Origin: Bacteroides_D sp963546395
GTDB taxonomy: Bacteria; Bacteroidota; Bacteroidia; Bacteroidales; CAJPTX01
NCBI GenBank assembly: GCA_963546395.1
Contig: CAUUMS010000001.1
Span: 124,001 to 188,000, forward strand
Length of the DNA stretch: 64,000 nt
Direction of reading: 5' to 3'
Position numbers and translations under genes: made by a program
Notes under the pieces: model-generated
What the model was told of the DNA's origin: nothing
Database searches by the model: none
Seen by the model: the letters and a program-made list of their open reading frames with translations, nothing else
Shown here: positions 8,274 to 15,834 of the stretch, in pieces
Numbering within the stretch: position 1 is the first letter of the stretch
Layout: the number at the start of each line of letters is the position of its first letter

Positions 8274-11200
8274 CTACTCCATGGGCCGTACCCTCTCCTC
8301 GATGAAGGCAATCTCCTCGGGGGCGAGATGGTATTTGGCGTAAAGCTGCTGGTCAATCTCCGCCACCGAGAGCGACCAATCGATGTCGGACGACGACGTG
8401 AAATCCTGTAGCGGCACATTCTGCCAGGTGTCCCTGGTATTATGTTGCGTTACCTTGAGTGTGCCCAGCATCACCCGTGTAAACTTGGCCTTCACATATT
8501 TCAAGCATGCCTCGGCCTCAGCTTGCGTATCGAAAGCACCGATAGTTATAAACGAATGCGTGGCCCCAATAAGGGGAGCAGACAAAACCTCCCCAATGGT
8601 GCCAGATCCATTGCTCTGCGGCAGGGCGACCTTAAATTTGTGCAAGTTGGGATGCTCCTCGATAAGGTCGCTGTCTATCCAGCGATACACCCGCTCCTTT
8701 CTTACAAGCCCCAGGATTTGGATCTGCTTGCAAGAACGCCTCTCGACAGAAAACACCTCATCGAGGTCGAAGATGGGGGTAGTCAAACGCCGCTCCCTTC
8801 CCTTGCTGCCAATCTTCTTTTTGACATCCGGGTGACGCTGGTACAGCACCTCGAGTACGAATCGGTTGGGCGGATAAATGATACTGCTGAGTGGCGCAAA
8901 TGCCGGATCGCTTAGCACCTTTTGCGAGATGCCTCGCAGTTCATCGAAGGTGAAGAAGTGCTTAATCTTGCCGAATACCTGACTCCGGTCGTAGTACATG
9001 ACGGCTACGCCCCCTTTGATGTCTACAAAAGGGAAGACATCCGTCGAGGTGGCCCTATACCACACGATGAGGAGATGTGGATCGCTAAGCATTTTAGCAT
9101 TCCATTCCTTCGGAGTTTTACCTGCATCAAAGAGGTAGCGAGCCGGAGTTATCAGGCTCACACGAGGCGCAAGCGTCGTGGCCAAATCGATGAAATGATG
9201 GTACACAGGAGTGTCACTTGTCCGCTCCTGTGTCACCTGGTATGGCGGGTTTCCGATAATGGCGTTTATGTCCATCTTCTGCTCGCTGCTTATGTGCCAA
9301 AAACGTTTGCCGTCACGTAGGGTGCGGGCCACCCGCGGGAGGTTGCCCGTGAGGCTCGGAATGAGCTTAGGGTAGCACTCGGCGTGCACCGTGGTGTCAC
9401 GAAACCCGGCCAGGGTACGCCGCGTGATGCTGCGCGCCATGGGCGTCATGCACAGCGCTAGGATATTCTGCTCCAGGGTCGTATCCCACAGCTGCAAAGC
9501 CAGGGCGCGGGGCACCTCCCCGTACTTATTCTCCGCCTCGGCCCGACGGGCACGGTAGATGCTATAGGTGGCGTAGAGGGGGTAAAGCCCGCTCTTGGAA
9601 TTGATCTCCAGTATGCGGCTCTGGGGCGAGAACACCTCCTCCGTGATGCCCTCGCACGCCACGTGGCGAGGCGCATCCAGCTGGCGGCGGTAGTCCGCAT
9701 CGTAGAAGCACCAGCCCCCCAGGCTCTCCCCCAGGTGCATGTTCACCACCCGCCAGGGCGTGAGCACCGTCTCCTTGTCGGGATTGCGAAAGGTGACGAA
9801 CAGGGCCGCAATGCGCTCGATGCGCTCCTCGATGGAGCATTGGTCAGCGGCACGCACCATGGCCCGGATGCGCTGACCCGCCCCCCGGAACACGTCGGGA
9901 TCGTAGTAACGCTGGAATCGGCGGAACACCTCCTTCGTCACCCCGCGGGGCATGAACTCCTCCCACGAGCTGTCGTCCACCAGGTTTGTAAAATTCTCCA
10001 GGGTCAACTCGGTGTCCTCGTTAGCCATCTCAGCTCCGTAGAGCATCAGGGGCATGCGTATGGAGATGCCCCGAAGAATGGATATGGCGCCACTCCGGGC
10101 CTTGCTCATGGCTTGCAGCTCTGCCAGGCGCTGCTGCTCCTGGGGCGAGAGCGTCTGCTTGCGCCGCCCCTCCAGCTCCCCCAGCTCGGCACGCTGCTCA
10201 TGGGTGAGCCCCTGCCGATTGATATCGATATCGCCCGGGCGGGGCATGGCCTGCGTTTTGCCGATGATGGCCCGCAGCTCTTCAAACTCACGCAGCTCCA
10301 CCGCCGTCAGCCGTAGTAGCTCCCCGCTGTATAGGGCCTCATCCCAAAAGCCCGCCTGCACCACGCGCTCAATGTGGGCCCGCTTGAGATGGGCCAGCAT
10401 GGCATGCACATCGTAGGGTTGCATGCGCCCCCCCTCTACGGCAATGATGGGGCAAAAGTTGAGGAAGTCACCCAGCATCTGCCTATCCTCATGCTCCAGC
10501 CCCTGGTCCCTCGCTGCCAGGCAAGCCGTCCTAGCCAGCACCTGGAGCGTACGGTCGGGGGCAAAGTCGAATGCATAGCAGTCGGTCTTCATCTTCCCCC
10601 CGCACGTGTGGGGCGTTTGCACCCGGAAGATGGTTTGCATATACCCCGCGGCCGACGTGCTGTAGGCACCCGCCATCAGGAACACCCCCGTCCAGGCAGG
10701 CACGCTCACACCCGTCGTTAGGCGTCCGCAGGAGAGGGTGATGGTGCGCGTGGTATCGGGCTCATCCCCAATGGCCGCATTCACCATTTGCAGCGCATTG
10801 CGACTCTCCTCCTCCTGATCCCCATCGCCCGCCACGTTCACCACCCGAAACTGGCCAAACACGGGGTGGGCCTTCAGCTTGAGGCTCAGCACCCTAGCCG
10901 CCTGCACGCCCGGCAGAATCCACAGCGTGTGGCGAAAGATGCCGCGAAACGTCTCGTTGGCGTAAGGGTAGAGCGAGCCCTCCTCGTCGCTGCACAGCAG
11001 ATCGAGGAATCGATCCACGTCGGGCTCATGCGCAAAGACCCCATCGGCCCGCACGCGGAAGAACTCACGGAAATTGAACGCCCTCTCCTCGTCGCCATAC
11101 TCGCTCAACAGGCTCCCCAGGTCGTAGGTGTAGATGTGCATGGCCGGCAGCGAGGCGTAGGGGTTGGTGTCGCCCAGGTGCGTGGCGTCCCACTCCTGCT

Positions 11201-12212
11201 TGGCCCGCTGCTCCATGATGTAGTCCCAGGTGTAGACCTCCTCCGGGCGATGCTCATCCAGCAGGTTGAAGGGGGTGCCCGAGAGACGCAGCACGCGCGT
11301 GTTCTTACCCGTGAGCTGCTTCAGCACCGCCTGCCCCAGCTCCGTCTGGGTACCCTCGTGCGCCTCGTCGATGATGAGGAAATCCCAGTTGGTGGCAAAG
11401 AGCTCGTGATGCTTGTTGATACTCCCACCCACCTGCTGCGCCCCGCGCAGATCTTGCATCGAGGCGAAGCAGACATATTTATCGCCCCGGGCCGCCATCC
11501 TCTCCAGCGCAGCGAAGCCTTCACCCCAATCGTGGGAGGCGTAGTGGTAGTCGGGCCGGTCGTAAAACACCTTTTTGAATTCGTCAAACCAGCCCGCGTC
11601 CACCACGGGGCGGTGGGTGATGATGAGGGTACGCCTCATCTCCATTTCCCGGGCCACGCGCAGCGCGCAGAGCGTCTTGCCGAAACGCATCTTGGCATTC
11701 CACAGCATGCGCCTACCCCGGCGAAACTGGCGGCGCGTACGTTGCACAGCCTCCTCCTGCTCGGGGCGTAAGACGAGAGGCTCGGGCTCACCTGTCATGT
11801 GCTCAGGTAGCAGGCTCTCCCTAGCATTCTTAACCGTCTCAATAGCCCTCTTGGCCGTCTCGAGATCGCAGCAATACCACTCGGTGGCCCCGGCAAAGGC
11901 CTTCCGCTTCACGCCCGAACGCTCCAGCACCCGGTGCACCTGCTTATCGTCAAAGGTGCACACCTTCTTGTCCTTTATGAACATCGCCAGCTCGGTGTGT
12001 AGCAATCGGTAGCTGATGCCAGCCGTCCGCGTGTACTCCCGAATGCGGGCGTGGGCTGCCTCGTTGAGCACCGTGCTGTTGGCCGCAGGGATATCCCGAG
12101 CCTCTGAATTCAGGGTGGTCATCCCGATCTTGAGGCAATCCTGATGCTGCGCATCGTCGATGGCGAAGATGTAGATGAGGCGCGACTTAAGCGATGACTC
12201 GAAGGTGGCCAT
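8274..12212 (-). CDS. GIY-YIG-like / DEAH helicase / Eco57I-type DNA methylase fusion protein (R-M enzyme)
   Basis: This 1312-residue protein has three parts. Residues about 10-130 resemble the GIY-YIG superfamily (T5orf172 type: YIF near residue 14, LKIGMT, then EW), a candidate nuclease. Residues about 145-640 form an SF2 helicase/translocase with Walker A MRFGKT (Lys179), DEAH box at 282-285, LRLSGTPFN, and a motif VI-like FRVQTPH. The C-terminal part is an N6-adenine methylase: AdoMet motif I ILEINSKSGLYPLY around residue 866-880, catalytic NPPY at 988-991, then a target-recognition region. The gene starts 9 bp after the stop of the methylase-like subunit, so the two form an operon. It resembles single-chain type IIG/ISP or helicase-methylase systems; the recognition sequence cannot be read from the DNA. 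The segment after NPPY has an inverted alternative copy at 7220-8263, so specificity is probably switchable. Confidence 0.88.
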   Translation of the reverse strand: MATFESSLKSRLIYIFAIDDAQHQDCLKIGMTTLNSEARDIPAANSTVLNEAAHARIREYTRTAGISYRLLHTELAMFIKDKKVCTFDDKQVHRVLERSGVKRKAFAGATEWYCCDLETAKRAIETVKNARESLLPEHMTGEPEPLVLRPEQEEAVQRTRRQFRRGRRMLWNAKMRFGKTLCALRVAREMEMRRTLIITHRPVVDAGWFDEFKKVFYDRPDYHYASHDWGEGFAALERMAARGDKYVCFASMQDLRGAQQVGGSINKHHELFATNWDFLIIDEAHEGTQTELGQAVLKQLTGKNTRVLRLSGTPFNLLDEHRPEEVYTWDYIMEQRAKQEWDATHLGDTNPYASLPAMHIYTYDLGSLLSEYGDEERAFNFREFFRVRADGVFAHEPDVDRFLDLLCSDEEGSLYPYANETFRGIFRHTLWILPGVQAARVLSLKLKAHPVFGQFRVVNVAGDGDQEEESRNALQMVNAAIGDEPDTTRTITLSCGRLTTGVSVPAWTGVFLMAGAYSTSAAGYMQTIFRVQTPHTCGGKMKTDCYAFDFAPDRTLQVLARTACLAARDQGLEHEDRQMLGDFLNFCPIIAVEGGRMQPYDVHAMLAHLKRAHIERVVQAGFWDEALYSGELLRLTAVELREFEELRAIIGKTQAMPRPGDIDINRQGLTHEQRAELGELEGRRKQTLSPQEQQRLAELQAMSKARSGAISILRGISIRMPLMLYGAEMANEDTELTLENFTNLVDDSSWEEFMPRGVTKEVFRRFQRYYDPDVFRGAGQRIRAMVRAADQCSIEERIERIAALFVTFRNPDKETVLTPWRVVNMHLGESLGGWCFYDADYRRQLDAPRHVACEGITEEVFSPQSRILEINSKSGLYPLYATYSIYRARRAEAENKYGEVPRALALQLWDTTLEQNILALCMTPMARSITRRTLAGFRDTTVHAECYPKLIPSLTGNLPRVARTLRDGKRFWHISSEQKMDINAIIGNPPYQVTQERTSDTPVYHHFIDLATTLAPRVSLITPARYLFDAGKTPKEWNAKMLSDPHLLIVWYRATSTDVFPFVDIKGGVAVMYYDRSQVFGKIKHFFTFDELRGISQKVLSDPAFAPLSSIIYPPNRFVLEVLYQRHPDVKKKIGSKGRERRLTTPIFDLDEVFSVERRSCKQIQILGLVRKERVYRWIDSDLIEEHPNLHKFKVALPQSNGSGTIGEVLSAPLIGATHSFITIGAFDTQAEAEACLKYVKAKFTRVMLGTLKVTQHNTRDTWQNVPLQDFTSSSDIDWSLSVAEIDQQLYAKYHLAPEEIAFIEERVRPME
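9043..9069 (-). repeat. 27-bp secondary inverted identity block, right copy
   Basis: Reverse complement of 7462-7488 without mismatch, inside the expressed methylase gene. It lies between the NPPY repeat and the divergent target-recognition region. Confidence 0.85.
9233..9270 (-). repeat. 38-bp inverted repeat, right copy (at NPPY codons of expressed gene)
   Basis: Perfect inverted partner of 7258-7295, covering codons of about residues 982-993 of the large R-M protein. Inversion of the 2013-bp segment 7258-9270 would replace residues 994-1312 of the expressed protein with the cassette sequence and give a protein of about 1315 residues. Confidence 0.95.
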
Positions 12213-12221
12213 ACCGGGCTG

Positions 12222-13217
12222 CTATCTGATGAGGTCGATGAAACGTATCACCCGGTGGCGGGCTCCCGTGCGGGGGTCGCGCTGCCCCCAGTCGCGTATA
12301 AGGCAGTAGGTGCCGTTGTGCCCCTGGTAGGTTTCCCGCTGGCAACCCGGGCAAAGAATCTCCTCCTCCACCACGCCGAAGAGCGTGGGCCTAGCCTCTC
12401 GCACCCGATGCCGGCAGCTGCCAGGCACCACACCCCGCAAGCCGTCCATCTGCCACACGTTCCAGGAAACGATGCCGGCCACCAGAAGCACAGCCCGTGC
12501 AGGCGGCGGTGTGCCGAACTGCGCCTCATAGTACTCCAGCAGCGACACCAACAGCGCCTCGCGCGCTAGCAGCAGGCTGTCGCCCTGCCACTCGAAGGCG
12601 TAAATGCTGCGATAGGCCTCCAGGGCCATCGTCAGCCAGCGGTGCGGATCTGTGACGTTCTCAGAGATGACCCTCAGCTTACGATCGAGCATCCCGATGC
12701 GGGCCCCCAGCGGAATGGGTTCGCCCGTGGTGGTGTCGTAACGGCTCGCCAGGTAGGGGGCCTCGCCGCAGGCAATCTCCATCCGCGTGTCGCGCACGTA
12801 GTGCTGCCAGCTCTTCCCCTCTGGGAAGACAATGGGCGAGGTCACCGGGGCCCACGTCTGTGCCTGAGCGTCCTCCACATTGAAGACATCCTTACGCCCA
12901 AACCAGGCCTCGTCCACCACGTTGTTCTGCGCATTGCACACCCATGATGGGGTGAACACCTCGGCCATGGCCTTGGTGCGCCCCGTCTGCTCAGCCCGCG
13001 ACTTGATGGCTCGGGGGCGAATCACCTGCCCATATTCCCCCGTGATGCGCGCCGGGACGATGGGGTCGCCAAACCCGTAGCCAGGCCCCAGGTCGGCATA
13101 CTGATCGGTGGCCCAGATGATGTTGCCCCCCGTGGTGCGATCGCGCAGCAAGAGATCCAACACATTACCCGGGAGCTGCCCCAGCGCATCCTCACTCGTA
13201 TCTACCTGCTCAAACAT
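12222..13217 (-). CDS. Methylase-like subunit of the R-M system (restriction endonuclease subunit M family)
   Basis: 331 residues from ATG 13217 (MFEQVDTSEDALGQLPGN). A longer frame reaches 13565, but a TACCTTTG element at 13268-13275 on the same strand places transcription start near 13260, so the short start is preferred. Visible motifs are AEVFTPSWVCNAQNNVVDEA (about 80-100), which resembles the TP-containing motif X of N6-adenine methylases, and FEWQGDSLLLARE, an acidic AdoMet-pocket-like motif. The C-terminus has a CPGC pair and a conserved-looking IRDWGQRDPRTG segment. No NPPY motif is present; that motif lies in the next gene, 9 bp downstream. The pair may therefore act as a complex. 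Function as a methylase subunit is inferred from motifs and context, not certain. Confidence 0.75.
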   Translation of the reverse strand: MFEQVDTSEDALGQLPGNVLDLLLRDRTTGGNIIWATDQYADLGPGYGFGDPIVPARITGEYGQVIRPRAIKSRAEQTGRTKAMAEVFTPSWVCNAQNNVVDEAWFGRKDVFNVEDAQAQTWAPVTSPIVFPEGKSWQHYVRDTRMEIACGEAPYLASRYDTTTGEPIPLGARIGMLDRKLRVISENVTDPHRWLTMALEAYRSIYAFEWQGDSLLLAREALLVSLLEYYEAQFGTPPPARAVLLVAGIVSWNVWQMDGLRGVVPGSCRHRVREARPTLFGVVEEEILCPGCQRETYQGHNGTYCLIRDWGQRDPRTGARHRVIRFIDLIR

Positions 13218-13267
13218 GCATACCCCCCTGCCCGGGAAAATGCGGCACAGAGCCCGCACCCCACCCG

Positions 13268-13275
13268 CAAAGGTA
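13268..13275 (-). promoter_or_regulatory. Bacteroidota -7 element TACCTTTG of the R-M operon
   Basis: TACCTTTG on the minus strand, about 50 nt before ATG 13217 and pointing at the R-M operon. It decides the start codon of the methylase-like gene. Confidence 0.7.
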
Positions 13276-13401
13276 CGAAACTGCCACGGCCAATGCATGC
13301 CCACGAGGGCGCAAGAGTCCAAAAGATGCATGAGCCTCCGCGGGATAACCCGGGGGATGGGGAAGTAGCCACGACGTAGCCTCGCCGTAGCAACGACGCA
13401 G

Positions 13402-13436
13402 CAAGTCCCAATTTGGTAGGACAAAATACGGTTTTG
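13402..13436 (-). repeat. Dispersed palindromic intergenic repeat, copy A
   Basis: CAAGTCCCAATTT, a short spacer, then AAATACGG: imperfect inverted arms able to form a hairpin. It lies between the divergent promoters at 13268-13275 and 13518-13525. A shared flank CGTAGCAA precedes it. Related copies are at 29819-29850 and 44058-44092. The 13218-13608 region contains nothing else that I can support. Confidence 0.7.
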
Positions 13437-13517
13437 ATGCGGCGTTGCCCCCTCGTGGGTGGGGCGATGAGTGGGGCGCGGCGGCATGGAGCACCAGCGG
13501 CCCGTAGAGATTTTAGG

Positions 13518-13525
13518 TACCTTTG
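13518..13525 (+). promoter_or_regulatory. -7 element TACCTTTG of the GH3 gene
   Basis: TACCTTTG on the plus strand, 38 to 83 nt before the possible starts of the GH3-family gene. Confidence 0.7.
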
Positions 13526-13608
13526 CCCGGAATTTTTGGCTCGCTGCCACAGGGACGTAACGCATGTGGCTGGGGCCCTCTCCTGCACGGCATATTCACA
13601 GCTTGCAT

Positions 13609-15147
13609 ATGGGTATGATGGGGGGCTTGGCCCAGCTGTTGGCACGCAAATACCTCCGCCGGATAGAGGCATTCATGCGCCATCCGGTGGAGACGCAGTC
13701 GGCGGTGCTGCAACATCTGCTTCGGCGCGGCGCGCGCACCAGCTATGGGGCAGAGCATGGCTTCGGGGGCCTGCGCACCTATGAGGCCTTTCAGCAGCGC
13801 GTCCCCATTGTGCACTACGAGGATCTGGAGCCCTACATCCAGCGCATGCGGCGGGGCGAGGCGCATGTGCTGTGGCCGGGCACGGTGCGGTGGTTCGCCA
13901 AATCGTCGGGCACCACGGGGAGCAAGAGCAAGTTCATCCCCGTAACGCACGATGCGCTGCGGATGTGCCACTACCGGGGCGGGTACGACACGCTGGCCCT
14001 GTACATTCGGCAGGTGCCGAGCACGCGGTTCTACACGGGCAAGGGGCTCACCCTCGGCGGCAGCCACAGCATGGAGCGGAGTTTCGGCCGCTCGCACGAG
14101 GGCGACCTATCGGCCATCCTCCTAGAGAACATCCCCCGCTGGGCTGACAGGATACGCACCCCCTCGCGGCAGGTGGTGCTGCTGGCCGACTGGGAGATGA
14201 AGCTGGCCCAGATTGCCAAGCAAACCACGCAGCAGCGCGTGACCTCGCTCAGCGGCGTACCCTCATGGAACATGGTGATGCTGAAGCATCTGCTCGCCAC
14301 GGCGGGTAAGCGGAACGTGTGCGAGCTGTGGCCCCACCTGGAGGTGTTCTTCCACGGGGGCGTGAGCTTCACCCCCTACCGGCAGCAGTTCGAGCAGCTG
14401 ATCCCCTCGGCCTCCATGCGCTACATGGAGATCTACAACGCCAGCGAGGGGTTCATCGCCCTGCAAGATCAGCTCGGCAGCCCCGACCTGCTCCTGATGC
14501 TCGACTACGGCGTGTTCTACGAATTCATTCCCATGAGCGAGTTCCACCACCCCGCACCGCAGGCCGTGCCGCTGGAGGATGTACGGGTGGACGTGAACTA
14601 CGCGCTGGTGATGAGCTCCACGAATGGCCTGTGGCGCTACGTGATAGGCGACACGGTGAAGTTCACGAGCACCTCTCCCTACCGGATGCGGATCACGGGT
14701 CGCACGCGGCACTTCATCAACGCCTTCGGCGAAGAGCTCATCATTGACAACGCCGATGCGGCCTTGCATCAAGCCTGCCAGGCCACCGGAGCCAGCGTCT
14801 CGGATTACACGGCGGGCCCCATCTTCATGGGGGACGAGGCGAAGGGGAGCCATGAGTGGATTGTAGAATTTGACACGCCGCCGCGCTCGTGCGAGGAGTT
14901 CAAGGCGGTGCTGGATCGCACCCTGTGCGAGGTGAACTCGGACTACGAGGCCAAACGGAGCCACAACGTGACGCTGGTGCCGCCCACGCTGCGGGTGGTG
15001 CCCCGGGGCACATTCTTCGGGTGGATGGCGCAGCGCGGTAAGATTGGGGGGCAGAACAAGGTGCCCCGTCTAGCAAATGGCCGGGAGTACGTGGAGCAGC
15101 TCCTGGAGTATGCCTCGCAGCAGGGCATACCCATCGAGACGTTCTAG
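13609..15147 (+). CDS. GH3 auxin-responsive-promoter family protein (acyl-adenylate-forming fold)
   Basis: 512 residues from MGMMGGLAQLLARKYLRRIE. An upstream in-frame ATG at 13564 would add 15 residues and also lies downstream of the promoter, so the start is uncertain. The family is recognised from SSGTTGSKSKFIPVT (AMP-binding loop), the GH3-like YNASEGFIALQD segment and WRYVIGDTVKF. GH3 proteins adenylate carboxylates and join them to amino acids in plants; the substrate of the bacterial members is unknown. The gene is followed after 37 bp by a deoxynucleoside kinase, probably on the same transcript. No signal peptide is seen, so it should be cytoplasmic. Confidence 0.85.
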   Translation: MGMMGGLAQLLARKYLRRIEAFMRHPVETQSAVLQHLLRRGARTSYGAEHGFGGLRTYEAFQQRVPIVHYEDLEPYIQRMRRGEAHVLWPGTVRWFAKSSGTTGSKSKFIPVTHDALRMCHYRGGYDTLALYIRQVPSTRFYTGKGLTLGGSHSMERSFGRSHEGDLSAILLENIPRWADRIRTPSRQVVLLADWEMKLAQIAKQTTQQRVTSLSGVPSWNMVMLKHLLATAGKRNVCELWPHLEVFFHGGVSFTPYRQQFEQLIPSASMRYMEIYNASEGFIALQDQLGSPDLLLMLDYGVFYEFIPMSEFHHPAPQAVPLEDVRVDVNYALVMSSTNGLWRYVIGDTVKFTSTSPYRMRITGRTRHFINAFGEELIIDNADAALHQACQATGASVSDYTAGPIFMGDEAKGSHEWIVEFDTPPRSCEEFKAVLDRTLCEVNSDYEAKRSHNVTLVPPTLRVVPRGTFFGWMAQRGKIGGQNKVPRLANGREYVEQLLEYASQQGIPIETF

Positions 15148-15184
15148 GCACACGCACGCCACGGCCGCAACACCTCCCCAACCC

Positions 15185-15814
15185 ATGAGCCCAAAGCACA
15201 TTGCCATAGCAGGTAACATCGGATCGGGCAAGACAACGCTCACGCAGCTGCTCTCGGCGCGGCTTGACTGGCAGGCGTACTACGAGAATCCGGATAACAA
15301 CCCCTACATTGCCGACTTCTACGTGGACATGCCGCGGTGGGGGTTCAACATGCAAGTATTTTTCCTCTACAGCCGCATTGCGCGCATTCAGGAGATCCGC
15401 AATGGCAACCGGCACGTGGTGCAGGATCGCACCATCTACGAGGATGTCTACATCTTCGCCCCCACCCTGGAGCGCATGCACCTGATGGATCTGCGCGATT
15501 ACGTGTGCTACAAAAACCTGTTCGACCAGATTCGCCCGGTGATTCAGCCCCCCGACCTGCTCATCTACCTGCAAGCCCCGGGGAGCGTGCTGCGGCAACG
15601 GATCCTAAGCCGCAACCGAGAGTACGAGCAGCAGGTGCGGGAGGATTACCTGGATTCGCTAAACGAGTTCTACGACCGCTGGGCCGACGAGTATGCGCTG
15701 GGGCCCAAGCTGGTGTACGACGTGGAGTCGGTGGATTTCGTCAACAATCCGGACGACCTTGAGCGCATTGTGCGCGACGTGGCAGCCTGCTTCCCCGACG
15801 TGGCCATACTGTAG
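15185..15814 (+). CDS. Deoxynucleoside kinase
   Basis: 209 residues, the usual size for the dCK/dGK family. The P-loop is GNIGSGKTT (10-18), followed by a DRTIYEDVYIFA segment corresponding to the DR(S/T) substrate-binding motif, and an Arg-rich lid RNREYEQQ. The enzyme phosphorylates deoxynucleosides in the salvage pathway with ATP; which base it prefers cannot be told here. It follows the GH3 gene by 37 bp and ends 20 bp from the convergent sbcC stop codon. Confidence 0.9.
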   Translation: MSPKHIAIAGNIGSGKTTLTQLLSARLDWQAYYENPDNNPYIADFYVDMPRWGFNMQVFFLYSRIARIQEIRNGNRHVVQDRTIYEDVYIFAPTLERMHLMDLRDYVCYKNLFDQIRPVIQPPDLLIYLQAPGSVLRQRILSRNREYEQQVREDYLDSLNEFYDRWADEYALGPKLVYDVESVDFVNNPDDLERIVRDVAACFPDVAIL

Positions 15815-15834
15815 CCGCCGGGGGCACGGGGTGG

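Noticed and set aside
7258..9270. 38-bp match explained only by conservation of the NPPY motif
   Set aside because: Wobble positions are identical throughout 38 bp, while other equally conserved protein stretches of the two copies show many synonymous changes.
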